Positions 43,711 through 53,157 of a stretch of DNA of 64,000 bases are shown one piece after another; within the stretch, counting starts at the first letter, position 1, and each line of letters begins with the position of its first letter. A program made the translations under genes and the position numbers. The notes under the pieces were generated by a model. It worked only from the letters and a program-made list of their open reading frames with translations. It did not search any database and was not told the DNA's origin. Origin of the DNA: NVTR01 sp036480115 (GTDB taxonomy: Bacteria > Pseudomonadota > Alphaproteobacteria > Rhodobacterales > Rhodobacteraceae); assembly GCA_965224795.1 (NCBI GenBank), contig CBDDAE010000001.1:806001-870000 (forward strand), in the 5' to 3' direction.

Positions 43711-44793
43711 ATGGCTTTGATAACACTTCGACAATTGCTGGACCACGCCGCCGAAAACGATTACGGCGTGCCAGCGTTCAACATCAACAACATGGAGCAA
43801 GGCCTCGCCATCATGAAGGGTGCCGCCGCTGTGGACGCGCCCGTTATCATGCAGGCCAGCCGTGGAGCTCGATCCTACGCCGGTGACATCATGCTGCGCC
43901 ATATGATCCAGGCACTGGCCGAAATGTACCCGGATGTGCCCCTGTGTATGCACCAGGACCACGGCAATAACGAAAGCACCTGTTCATCCGCTATTCGCCA
44001 CGGCTTTACGTCTGTAATGATGGACGGTTCGTTGCATGAAGACATGAAAACCCCGGCTGATTTCGATTATAACGTCACCATTACCGAACGAGTGTCGCGT
44101 ATGGCCCATTGGGTTGGGGCATCGGTTGAAGGTGAACTGGGTGTTCTGGGTTCATTGGAAACCGGTGAAGCCGCCGAAGAAGACGGTTCTGGCGCGGTTG
44201 GCAAACTGTCGATGGAACAATTGCTAACCGACCCCGACGAAGCCCTTGAATTCGTAAGGAAAACCAAGGTTGATGCTCTGGCGATTGCTTGCGGCACGTC
44301 CCACGGCGCGTACAAATTCTCCAGCAAACCCACTGGCGAAACCCTTGCAATGGACCGCATCGCTGCAATCCACGCCAAGATCCCCGATGTGCATCTGGTG
44401 ATGCACGGCTCAAGCAGCGTGCCGCAGTACCTGCAGGATCTGATCAACGACAATGGCGGCGAAATGGCCCAGACTTACGGTGTGCCGGTCGAGGAAATCG
44501 AAAAAGGCATCAAAATGGGTGTACGCAAGGTGAATATCGACACCGACAACCGCATGGCCCTGACCGCCCAGTTCCGCAAAGTGGCGCAGGACAAGCCAAC
44601 CGAGTTTGACCCACGCAAATTCCTGGTCCCGGCCATGGATGAAATGGAAAAGCTTGTGAAGGACCGTTTTGAACGGTTTGGCACCGCAGGCAACGCCAGT
44701 TCGATCAAGGTCATCCCGATGGATGATATGGCCAAGCGTTACGCCGACGGATCGCTTGATCCAAAAATAGCAATGGCCCAGGCCGCAGAATAG
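43711..44793 (+). CDS. cbbA: Fructose/sedoheptulose bisphosphate aldolase class II (CbbA)
   Basis: This 360-aa zinc-dependent aldolase has a start chosen by TTAGGAGAG eight bases upstream. The zinc and catalytic motifs are CMHQDHGNNEST (zinc histidine and catalytic aspartate), GTSHGAYKF and LVMHGSSSVP. The class II CbbA type forms both FBP and SBP. It lies 19 bp downstream of pgk in the cbb operon. Confidence 0.95.
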   Translation: MALITLRQLLDHAAENDYGVPAFNINNMEQGLAIMKGAAAVDAPVIMQASRGARSYAGDIMLRHMIQALAEMYPDVPLCMHQDHGNNESTCSSAIRHGFTSVMMDGSLHEDMKTPADFDYNVTITERVSRMAHWVGASVEGELGVLGSLETGEAAEEDGSGAVGKLSMEQLLTDPDEALEFVRKTKVDALAIACGTSHGAYKFSSKPTGETLAMDRIAAIHAKIPDVHLVMHGSSSVPQYLQDLINDNGGEMAQTYGVPVEEIEKGIKMGVRKVNIDTDNRMALTAQFRKVAQDKPTEFDPRKFLVPAMDEMEKLVKDRFERFGTAGNASSIKVIPMDDMAKRYADGSLDPKIAMAQAAE

Positions 44794-44913
44794 TCCTGAA
44801 CTACTAGGGGACTGTGACCAATGACGGCGGTGGTGCGAAATCCCACCTACCGCTTGAAAACTATGGAGGGCGAGGTTAACCCCGCCTTACCCCACAAACA
44901 AAAGGTGCTGCCC

Positions 44914-45606
44914 ATGGCTTTCGATCGTTCCATAAAAATCGCCCCTTCTATCCTGTCCGCAGATTTCGCCAATCTTGGTGCTGAAATTCGCGCCGTGGAA
45001 GATCAGGGTTGTGACTGGATTCATGTTGATCCCATGGACGGGCATTTTGTGCCCAATCTGACCATTGGGCCAAATGTTGTGGCAGCGATCCGCCCGCATG
45101 TGAAAACGTTCATGGATGTTCACCTTATGATTTCACCCGCCGATCCCTACCTTGGCGATTTCGTCAAGGCGGGTTCTGATATGGTCACCGTGCATGCCGA
45201 GGCCGGGGTGCATCTGCACCGGTCCCTGCAATCCATTCGCGGAATGGGGGCCAAGGCCGGGGTGGCGCTGAACATGACCACACCGATATCCACGGTCGAA
45301 CACATTTTGGATGACATTGATATGGTGCTGATCATGACCATTAATCCGGGTTTTGGCGGCCAGAAATTCACCCATTCCATGGTGCAGAAAGTCGCCGATA
45401 TGCGTGCCATGATCGGTGATCGGCCGATCCATATTCAGGTTGATGGCGGCATCACGCCAGAAACCGCGCCTCTGGTGGCCAAGGCCGGGGCGGATGCTCT
45501 GGTAGCAGGTTCCGCTGTGTTCAATGGCGGATCGGTTGAAACCCCCGAGATTTACGGCAACAATATCCAGGCCCTGCGTGAGGCAGCAAACGGCGCGCTT
45601 GCCTAA
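44914..45606 (+). CDS. rpe: Ribulose-phosphate 3-epimerase (CbbE)
   Basis: This 230-aa TIM-barrel epimerase starts at MAFDRSIKIAPSILSADFAN, with AAAGGTG seven bases upstream; upstream frame extension (from 44821) has no ribosome site. Metal ligands are in WIHVDPMDGHFVPNLT, the catalytic aspartates in this motif and in HIQVDGGITPE, and FGGQKF is a typical loop. It interconverts ribulose- and xylulose-5-phosphate and so feeds phosphoribulokinase. Confidence 0.96.
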   Translation: MAFDRSIKIAPSILSADFANLGAEIRAVEDQGCDWIHVDPMDGHFVPNLTIGPNVVAAIRPHVKTFMDVHLMISPADPYLGDFVKAGSDMVTVHAEAGVHLHRSLQSIRGMGAKAGVALNMTTPISTVEHILDDIDMVLIMTINPGFGGQKFTHSMVQKVADMRAMIGDRPIHIQVDGGITPETAPLVAKAGADALVAGSAVFNGGSVETPEIYGNNIQALREAANGALA

Positions 45607-45641
45607 GCTGGACATTTGCGCACCGGCCGGGAGGAACGACC

Positions 45642-46565
45642 ATGAAACTAACAAGACGCACCCTTTTACAGACGGCCAGCGCTGCCACCGCACTTGCCGC
45701 CACCGGCACCCGCGCCGCCTGGTCACAAAGCCAACTATCATTTGGCGACATGCAAGTGCAGACCTTTTCCGATGGCCATCTAAGCCTGCCCGGTGATTTC
45801 ATATTCGCCGATATGCCAAAGGACGAATTGGCCGTGATCCTTGACGGCCATGGCCTGACAGCCGGGGCGTTCCAATCGCCGCTGAACGTTACATTACTGC
45901 GAAGCGGCGACGATCTGGTGCTATTTGACACCGGGTCCGGCACCGGTTTCGTGCCATCTGCGGGCCTGTTGGCCGACGCGCTGAACACCGCTGGTGTTGC
46001 GCCGGAAGACATCACCCACGTCGTTTTCACCCATGGCCACCCGGATCATTTCTGGGGTGTATTGGATGATTTTGACGAACCGTATTTCTATGAAGCCCAA
46101 CACTTGATGGGCCGTATTGATTGGGAATACTGGATGAATGATGACACCGTGAACAGCATTGGCGACGCCCGCACCACCATGGCCGTTGGCGCCAAACGCC
46201 GCATGGAAATGATGGGGGATGCCATCAGCCTGTTTGATGCGGGTCAGGAAATTCTACCCGGTGTCGCGGCACGCGCCACCTATGGCCACACCCCCGGGCA
46301 TATGTCGTTTGAATTGAGATCAGGCAGCGAAAGCGTTATGGTGCTGGGCGACGCCATCACCACACCGCATGTGGGCTTTGAACGACCCCAGTGGTTGGCA
46401 GCTTCGGATCAAGACCCCGAAACCGCCGCTGTAACCCGTGCCAATCTGCTGGACCAGATCACCCATGAACAAATGGCGCTGATCGGCTATCACCTGCCGG
46501 GTGGTGGATTTGGTCGCGCAGAAAAATCTGGCGACAGTTATAAATTCATCCCGCAAGAAAGCTGA
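45642..46565 (+). CDS. Tat-exported metallo-beta-lactamase-fold hydrolase within the cbb operon
   Basis: This 307-aa protein has a Tat signal (MKLTRRTLLQTASAATALAA) with the twin arginine. It is followed by the MBL fold with VVFTHGHPDHFWGVL, further histidines in YGHTPGHMSFEL, and an acidic ligand in VLGDAITTP. It is probably periplasmic and dinuclear zinc-dependent. It sits between rpe and cbbY in same-strand tight spacing, where a Calvin-cycle gene would be expected. Its substrate is unknown. Confidence 0.88.
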   Translation: MKLTRRTLLQTASAATALAATGTRAAWSQSQLSFGDMQVQTFSDGHLSLPGDFIFADMPKDELAVILDGHGLTAGAFQSPLNVTLLRSGDDLVLFDTGSGTGFVPSAGLLADALNTAGVAPEDITHVVFTHGHPDHFWGVLDDFDEPYFYEAQHLMGRIDWEYWMNDDTVNSIGDARTTMAVGAKRRMEMMGDAISLFDAGQEILPGVAARATYGHTPGHMSFELRSGSESVMVLGDAITTPHVGFERPQWLAASDQDPETAAVTRANLLDQITHEQMALIGYHLPGGGFGRAEKSGDSYKFIPQES

Positions 46566-46566
46566 C

Positions 46567-47259
46567 ATGACCCTGAAAGCTATCATTTTTGACGTTGACG
46601 GAACTCTGTCTGAAACCGAAGAAGCGCACAGACAGGCATTCAATCAGACGTTTGTGGAATTCGGGCTTGGTTGGGTCTGGTCGCAGGAATTATATGGTGA
46701 GTTGCTAAAAACGACCGGTGGTAAAGAACGCATGACAGCGTTTATGGCCAACAGGGGAGAGGTCGCAGACCCCACCAAAATCGCCGAAATCCACAAGCGC
46801 AAAACTGCGGTGTATGGCGAGCTAATCGCAAGCGGTGCCGCCACTCTGCGCCCTGGAATTGCAGATCTGATCACAGATGCCGCGCGCCACGGCGTCCGCG
46901 TCGCCGTCGCCACCACCACCAACCGCCCCAATGTTGACAAGCTGGCCGAGGCTTGTTTCGGGCGGCCCGCTGGCGAAGTTTTCGAAGTCATTGCCGCAGG
47001 CGATGAAGTGCAGAACAAAAAGCCCGCGCCCGATGTCTTCAATTTGGCAGTCGAAGGCCTGGGTCTTGACCCCTACGAATGCGTCGGCCTGGAAGACAGC
47101 CGCAACGGCCTGTTGTCTTGCACGGGCGCGAACGTGCCCTGCATTGTTTCCCCCGGTGTCTACACGCTGGGTTCAGATTTTTCCGAAGCCGCCGCCGTCA
47201 TCGAATGCTTCACTGAAATTGATACCGTCAAAAAACTCAACACCATGCTAGGAAATTAA
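46567..47259 (+). CDS. cbbY: HAD-superfamily phosphatase CbbY
   Basis: This 230-aa HAD phosphatase has motif I IIFDVDGTLSETEEAHR, motif II VATTTNRPN, motif III KKPAPDVF and motif IV GLEDSRNGLL. CbbY removes xylulose-1,5-bisphosphate, a misfire product that inhibits RuBisCO. It starts one base after the MBL stop. Its presence again implies a RuBisCO in this organism. Confidence 0.9.
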   Translation: MTLKAIIFDVDGTLSETEEAHRQAFNQTFVEFGLGWVWSQELYGELLKTTGGKERMTAFMANRGEVADPTKIAEIHKRKTAVYGELIASGAATLRPGIADLITDAARHGVRVAVATTTNRPNVDKLAEACFGRPAGEVFEVIAAGDEVQNKKPAPDVFNLAVEGLGLDPYECVGLEDSRNGLLSCTGANVPCIVSPGVYTLGSDFSEAAAVIECFTEIDTVKKLNTMLGN

Positions 47260-47260
47260 T

Positions 47261-47917
47261 ATGTCAAAAGGCACAATCGTTTTTGATTTAGACGGCACGC
47301 TTGTCGATTCAGCCCCTGATATCAACGTCATCGCTGACGCCGTATTAGCTACCCAAGGCGCCGCCCCGTTGACGCTAGCCCAGACCCGCGACTTTATCGG
47401 TAATGGTGCCGGGGTTTTTGTGTCACGCATGATGCGAGCCCGAGACATCTCTGATACCCCAGCGTTACACGCAAGCTTGCTAAAGGACTTCGAAACCCGC
47501 TACCGCACCGCCACCCAGCATTCAGTTCTCTATCCCGACGTGGTCGCAGTCCTTACCACTCTGAAAGACGCCGGTTTCAAGCTTGGCCTGTGTACTAACA
47601 AACCGATGGCCCCAACTCAGGCGGTTCTGGAGCATTTTGAAATCGGCAGGTTCTTTGACGCAGTATCCGGCGGTGACAGCCAACCCCAAACCAAACCAGA
47701 TGCCGCGCCGCTTTTAAATGTGTTTGCACAACTGGGCGATGGCACACGCCTATATGTGGGTGACAGCGAAGTTGACGCTGAAACCGCCCAGAACGCGGCT
47801 GTTCCCTTTGCTCTGTTTACCGAAGGATATCGCAAAACTCCGGTTTCAGAGCTGCCGCACACTTATGTATTCTCCAGTTTCGCCGATCTCCCGGGTATTG
47901 TTGCCTCACATAGCTAG
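47261..47917 (+). CDS. gph: Phosphoglycolate phosphatase (CbbZ/Gph)
   Basis: This 218-aa HAD phosphatase has motif I VFDLDGTLVDSAPDI, motif II LCTNKP, motif III TKPDAAPL and motif IV VGDSEVDAETA. Such enzymes recycle 2-phosphoglycolate made by RuBisCO oxygenation. It is the last gene of the cbb operon, one base after cbbY. Confidence 0.92.
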   Translation: MSKGTIVFDLDGTLVDSAPDINVIADAVLATQGAAPLTLAQTRDFIGNGAGVFVSRMMRARDISDTPALHASLLKDFETRYRTATQHSVLYPDVVAVLTTLKDAGFKLGLCTNKPMAPTQAVLEHFEIGRFFDAVSGGDSQPQTKPDAAPLLNVFAQLGDGTRLYVGDSEVDAETAQNAAVPFALFTEGYRKTPVSELPHTYVFSSFADLPGIVASHS

Positions 47918-48312
47918 CCTAGGCTTTACTGTTTGCTGCATGTTTACCGCCTGACCCGCGAATCAGGTGGCAATTGGAATGCGACAAATGCGCCATTCGG
48001 CAAAATTTATAACTTGACGCGCGTAGAAACGTCAGGTGCTGCGAGCCTGCGAAAGCAGTCGCCGGTTGGCGAATTAGTTCGCTTTCGGGTTTTTGTTAAC
48101 CATATGACTCTCAAAGATTTAAATCCAATAGATAGCCGTGGTTGATCGGAAATACTGCGGCCGGAAAGGGGCCGGTTTGCCAATATTTATTGAACATATT
48201 CTTATATGTAGATTTTTGCATACAATTATATTAACGTGGTCCCACAACCCGACCAATCGGGGACATTCTGCTTTTGCTGCCAAAAAGCAATTTCGATAAA
48301 AAGGGGAGAACA
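47918..48312. other. Intergenic region (395 bp) between the cbb operon and the RND efflux genes
   Basis: No gene is supported. A small GGCCGG/CCGG hairpin occurs near 48160-48177, and A/T-rich sequence (around 48185-48235) suits a promoter for the efflux operon, but I see no clear -35/-10 pair or regulator site. Confidence 0.4.
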
Positions 48313-49470
48313 ATGCCGGGATCATTCCGACTACATTTTGCGTTGTCTATTGCGTTTGCACTGACAATCTCAAACTTTAGCTTGGCTTCTTTTGCCCAGG
48401 CGCAAGAGTCCAGCCACCAGTTTCAAACTGCGCGCGTTTCAACCAACACAACCGGTAGTCAGGCAACTGTCGGGGGTACCGTTGTTCCCTATAAACAAGT
48501 GACATTTACCGCTCAAATTCCCGGCCGGGTAACGTTCCTTCCTGGTATTGAAGGCCACCGGGCCACCGCCGGTGAGGTTTTGGTTCAAATCAGTGACGAC
48601 AACATTCAGGCCCAACGTCAGGCGGCCCTCGCTCAGATATCTCAGGCCGATGCCGCCCTTAGAAATTCACAGATGCAGTATTCGCGTGAATTGTACGCAC
48701 CCCGCGTCAATTCCATTTCCGGCTTTCCGGGCATGGGCATTCCGTCAACCTTTGATCAGCTTTTCACCCGCAGTTTATCCAGCGGCATGGGTCAGTCAAA
48801 TACCGGCCTCGAACGTCAGGCCGATCTTTACGCCAGCGGCGTTGGCATCAATCAGGCCCAGGGTGCCATGCTTCAGGCCCAGGCAAATTTGCAAGGTTTG
48901 AATGCCCGCCTGCGCGACGCCCGTTCCGTGGCCCCGTTCGACGGTATCGTCATCAGTAAAATGGTGGAAGTTGGCGACACGGTTCAACCCGGTATGCCGC
49001 TGATCACCTATGCTTATACCGAGTATCTGCGTATCGATGCGGACGTGCCCGTGCGATTGGCGGCAGGGCTAACTGAAGGCATGATCGTCAGCGCCCTGTT
49101 GGATATTGGCGGCGTGCAGGTGGAAGCAAAAGTCGCCCAGATATTCCCGGTTGCCGACACCGCCCGCCACACTGTTCGCGTCAAGTTTGATCTGCCATTT
49201 GACACACCTGGCGGCCCCGGCATGTATGCCGAAGTCACCATCCCCGACCTGTCAGTGCCCATGCGCACCGAACAAGCCATTCCCGCCGAAGCACTTATCT
49301 GGCGCGGCAGCCTGCCTTCGGTATTCGTACTGAAAGACGGCCAGCCGTCGCTGCGTATCGTCCGGGTGGGCTATCCGCTCGCCGATGGCCGAATATCTGT
49401 CGTCTCAGGTCTATCTGGTGGCGAAGAAGTCATACTGAACCCGCCTGCAAATCTAGTCTCTGGGGGCTAG
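48313..49470 (+). CDS. RND efflux periplasmic adaptor (membrane fusion protein)
   Basis: This 385-aa adaptor starts after AAGGGGAGAACA. A signal peptide is followed by a HlyD-like barrel-sandwich region (VVPYKQVTFTAQIPGRVTFLPGIEGHRATAGEVLVQISDDN), a helical hairpin interrupted by a loop with glycine/proline (SGFPGMGIPSTF), and the second lipoyl half (GIVISKMVEVGDTVQPGMPLI). It would bridge the RND pump encoded next to a TolC-type channel; no channel gene is in the operon. Confidence 0.9.
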   Translation: MPGSFRLHFALSIAFALTISNFSLASFAQAQESSHQFQTARVSTNTTGSQATVGGTVVPYKQVTFTAQIPGRVTFLPGIEGHRATAGEVLVQISDDNIQAQRQAALAQISQADAALRNSQMQYSRELYAPRVNSISGFPGMGIPSTFDQLFTRSLSSGMGQSNTGLERQADLYASGVGINQAQGAMLQAQANLQGLNARLRDARSVAPFDGIVISKMVEVGDTVQPGMPLITYAYTEYLRIDADVPVRLAAGLTEGMIVSALLDIGGVQVEAKVAQIFPVADTARHTVRVKFDLPFDTPGGPGMYAEVTIPDLSVPMRTEQAIPAEALIWRGSLPSVFVLKDGQPSLRIVRVGYPLADGRISVVSGLSGGEEVILNPPANLVSGG

Positions 49471-49503
49471 CGCCAGACACATTCAAACGGAAGGGAGGCC
49501 GCC

Positions 49504-52500
49504 ATGAAAAATCAAGACAACACAAACACCGCTGTAGCCGATGACGCGCCCTCCAAACTGGGGTTGGCTGGCAATCTGGCAAAGATGTTTATCGCATCGC
49601 CCCTTTCACCCCTGTTGCTGGTGGCCTGTCTTGGCCTTGGCATAATGGGGCTAATCCTGACACCGCGTCAGGAAGACCCACAGATTTCCGTGCCCATGGT
49701 GGACATATTTTTCGCCTATCACGGGTCGTCTGCTGATCAAGTTGCATCGCTGGCCACAGATCCGCTGGAACGGCTGATGTCCGAAATTCCGGGCGTTGAC
49801 CACGTCTATTCGGTTACCCAACGTGACGGGGCCATGGTCACTGTTCAGTTTGACGTTGGTGAAGAACTTGGCCCATCGCTGGTCAAACTCAATGACAAAA
49901 TCCAGTCAAATCTGGACAGAATTCCCCCCGGTGTTTCGCAACCTCTGATCCGCCCCAAAGGCGTTGATGATGTACCCGTGGTCACCCTGACACTGTGGTC
50001 CCATGAAGTGGACGAAGCCATACTGCGCACCCTTGGCCTTGATGTCATGCAGCGCCTTAAGGAAATAGAAGGCACCTCGCAAAGTTTCATCGTTGGTGGG
50101 CGTTCCGACGCGATCCGTGTCGAAATATTCCCCGAGCGTCTGGCTGGTTTTGGCATCGGTCTTGACCAGCTTGCCCAAACCATTCGCAGCGCCAATACAG
50201 AACGCGCTGTGGGCACGGTTGAACTGGGCGCAACTTCGTTTTCCCTGCAAACCGGATCATTCCTGCGCACAGGTCAGGACATCGAAAACCTGATGATCGG
50301 GGTCAAAGGCGGCCAGCCTATCTATATTCGCGACGTCGCTTTGGTCACCGAAAGCACCGACGATCCATCTGATCTGGTCACTTATTTTACCGGGCCCGCC
50401 TACGGCGCACATGGCAACGAAGAAGCCCATAACGAACCATCCGAACGCGCCGATCTGGGTGCGCCCGCAGTGACAATCGCCATTGCCAAGAAAAACGGCT
50501 CTAACGGTGTGAAAGTTGCCAGCGATATTCTGGCCCAAGTTGATCGCCTAAAGGGCAGCCTGATCCCCGACAACGTGCATGTGGAGGTTTCCCGGGACTA
50601 CGGCGAAACTGCCAATGAAAAAGTCAATGAACTGATCTTCAAACTGTTCGTCGTGACGGGTGCCGTGACCCTGCTGATCTGGCTGGTACTGGGCGTGCGC
50701 GCCGCCGTTGTTGTTTTGATTGTCATTCCCGTTGTCATTTTGCTAACGGTCTTTTCCGCCTGGCTTTTGGGCTACACCATTGACCGTGTCAGCTTGTTCG
50801 CGTTGATCTTTTCCATCGGTATTTTGGTGGATGATGCCATTGTAGTGGTTGAAAACATCTACCGCCGCTGGTTGATCAACGAAGAATGTAGCGAAGATTG
50901 CAACGTTGACGCTGTTCGCGAAGTTGGCAACCCAACCATTCTGGCCACCTTCACTGTCATCGCCGCCCTGCTGCCCATGGGCTTTGTCACCGGCATGATG
51001 GGCCCTTACATGCAGCCCATTCCAGCACTTGGATCTGTTGCCATGATCCTGTCACTGTTTGCGGCTTTCATTTTCACACCCTGGCTAGCCCAGCGCATTC
51101 GACCGTCTATGGAAAAACTGGCCAGTTCGCAAGACAAAGAACATCGCCAGGCCGAGGCACTTAAGAAACTATACAACAGTTTGTTGGTCCCCTTGCTGGA
51201 AAGTAAGACAAAAGCCCGCATTTTCCGGCTGGCCATGTGGTTGGTATTTTTCCTAAGCCTGTCTCTGTTCTACACCCAGGCCGTCACCGTAAAAATGCTG
51301 CCCAATGACAATAAGCCCGAATTTAACGTCACCGTAAACATGTCCGAAGGCACCGCCCTGCCGGTCACCGCAAATGTCGTGTCGCAATTGGCTGATGAGC
51401 TGACCAAAATTCCTGAGGTCACTGCACTACAATCCTACACAGGCACTGCGTCGCCGTTCAATTTCAACGGCCTGGTGCGCCACACCTACCTGCGTGATCA
51501 AAGCTGGGTTGGCGATATACAGGTGCAATTGACCCATAAACATGAGCGCGATCGTTCTTCGCACGAACTGGCCGTAGCCGCCCGCAATGCCCTTAGCCCG
51601 ATGGCCCAGGAACTGGGTGCGCGCATAGAAATTGTGGAAATGCCGCCCGGCCCGCCGGTTTTGCAAACCATAGTCGCCGAGATTTATGGCCCCGATAACG
51701 CAACCCGCCGTCAAGTGGCCTCCGATGTCGAAGACCTGTTTCGCCAGGCTGATACAATAGTCGACACTGACAGCTACCTGCAAATGCCCTATGATAGCTG
51801 GCGTTTCACTGTAGATAGCCAAAAAGCATCGCGTTTGGGTGTTTCGATTGATACAATTAACCGGCAGCTGGAAATGGCCCTTGGCGGTTACAAACTAGGC
51901 GATGTCAAAGACGCGCATTCGCTTGAACCTAAATTCATTTACCTACAAATGCCCATTGCATTGCGTGGCCAGTTTGGCCGCCTTGGTCAGTTGCCTATCC
52001 CATCCGCCAGCGGTGTTTTGGTGCCCCTGACAACACTTGGGAAATTTGAACAATTCCGTCAGGATGATCCAGTCTACCACAAGGATCTGCGCGCCGTTGA
52101 ATACGTGACGGGTGAGGTCACAGGCCGCCTAGGCGCGCCCATTTACGGCATATTGGAACTTGAGGGCCTGTTGGACAACTACACCTCACCCGATGGTGTG
52201 CGGCTGGACACTAATTATGTAGGTCCTCCCCAATCCAGCCTGCAATCAGCCCTTGAATGGACCGGCGAATGGACAGTCACTTACGTCACATTCCGCGACA
52301 TGGGCATCGCTTTTGGCGTGGCCCTGATCCTGATCTACATCCTTGTGGTCTGGGAATTTGGCAATTTCACGCTGCCCGCAATTATCATGGCCCCTATCCC
52401 GCTGACATTGATCGGCATTGTGCCAGGGCACTGGTTGTTTGGTGCGCCGTTCAGCGCCACATCAATGATCGGATTTATCGCCCTTGCCGGTATCATCGTG

Positions 52501-53157
52501 CGCAATTCTATCCTGCTCGTCGATTTTTCGCGTCAATCCGTGAAGGAAGGCATGTCCGCCCAGGATGCGGTTCTCCATGCCTGCTGTACACGAACCCGCC
52601 CGATCATCATTACAGCGCTTGCGTTGATGGTGGGCTCATCGGTTATCCTGTCTGACCCGATATTTGAAGGCATGGCAATCTCACTGATGATGGGGGGGCT
52701 GGTCTCAACGTTGCTAACGCTGATCGTCATCCCATTGGGATGCGTGAAATTTAGCAATGCGCTGATTGAGCCAGGTGCGGAAATTACCGTCGGCGCACCA
52801 ACACCGGACACACCGGATATGCCCGCGCCGATCCTTGATCCACCAAACGGACGTTTGGCGAAAACCGCCCGCAGTATTTTTGACGGTATCACTGAAACCG
52901 TGATGGTGGTGGTTGATGCAACGGTCTTTGTGCTCAACGACTTAATCAAACGGCTGATTGGATTGGCCCGTGCACCATTTGCGAACACCGCACCTGCGAC
53001 AATGGCCATGGCAAACAACCACACCCCGGCCCCTGAACCAGCCATTCCAGCGCAACCGAAAAAGCGCGCGCGCCGCAAACCCGGTCCAAAGAAAATGCCT
53101 GCGACCAAAGCTAATACCAGCACACGGCGCAAACCCACGGCAAAGGGGCAAAAGTGA
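49504..53157 (+). CDS. RND-family efflux permease with basic C-terminal extension
   Basis: This 1217-aa HAE1-type pump (AcrB/MdtC-like) has twelve membrane helices and two large periplasmic loops. Conserved proton-relay residues are D443 and D444 in GILVDDAIVVVENIYRR. A typical AcrB-like protein ends soon after the last helix (LIVIPLGCVKF, about residue 1083). Here ~130 residues follow, ending with a cationic stretch (PKKRARRKPGPKK..TSTRRKPTAKGQK). The extension would face the cytoplasm. It lies 33 bp after the adaptor gene and overlaps the next gene by 4 bp. Confidence 0.92.
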   Translation: MKNQDNTNTAVADDAPSKLGLAGNLAKMFIASPLSPLLLVACLGLGIMGLILTPRQEDPQISVPMVDIFFAYHGSSADQVASLATDPLERLMSEIPGVDHVYSVTQRDGAMVTVQFDVGEELGPSLVKLNDKIQSNLDRIPPGVSQPLIRPKGVDDVPVVTLTLWSHEVDEAILRTLGLDVMQRLKEIEGTSQSFIVGGRSDAIRVEIFPERLAGFGIGLDQLAQTIRSANTERAVGTVELGATSFSLQTGSFLRTGQDIENLMIGVKGGQPIYIRDVALVTESTDDPSDLVTYFTGPAYGAHGNEEAHNEPSERADLGAPAVTIAIAKKNGSNGVKVASDILAQVDRLKGSLIPDNVHVEVSRDYGETANEKVNELIFKLFVVTGAVTLLIWLVLGVRAAVVVLIVIPVVILLTVFSAWLLGYTIDRVSLFALIFSIGILVDDAIVVVENIYRRWLINEECSEDCNVDAVREVGNPTILATFTVIAALLPMGFVTGMMGPYMQPIPALGSVAMILSLFAAFIFTPWLAQRIRPSMEKLASSQDKEHRQAEALKKLYNSLLVPLLESKTKARIFRLAMWLVFFLSLSLFYTQAVTVKMLPNDNKPEFNVTVNMSEGTALPVTANVVSQLADELTKIPEVTALQSYTGTASPFNFNGLVRHTYLRDQSWVGDIQVQLTHKHERDRSSHELAVAARNALSPMAQELGARIEIVEMPPGPPVLQTIVAEIYGPDNATRRQVASDVEDLFRQADTIVDTDSYLQMPYDSWRFTVDSQKASRLGVSIDTINRQLEMALGGYKLGDVKDAHSLEPKFIYLQMPIALRGQFGRLGQLPIPSASGVLVPLTTLGKFEQFRQDDPVYHKDLRAVEYVTGEVTGRLGAPIYGILELEGLLDNYTSPDGVRLDTNYVGPPQSSLQSALEWTGEWTVTYVTFRDMGIAFGVALILIYILVVWEFGNFTLPAIIMAPIPLTLIGIVPGHWLFGAPFSATSMIGFIALAGIIVRNSILLVDFSRQSVKEGMSAQDAVLHACCTRTRPIIITALALMVGSSVILSDPIFEGMAISLMMGGLVSTLLTLIVIPLGCVKFSNALIEPGAEITVGAPTPDTPDMPAPILDPPNGRLAKTARSIFDGITETVMVVVDATVFVLNDLIKRLIGLARAPFANTAPATMAMANNHTPAPEPAIPAQPKKRARRKPGPKKMPATKANTSTRRKPTAKGQK

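Noticed and set aside
44821..44913. Longer N-terminus for ribulose-phosphate epimerase
   Set aside because: The upstream part has no family similarity and no ribosome site, while MAFDRSIKIAPSILSADF is the normal family start.
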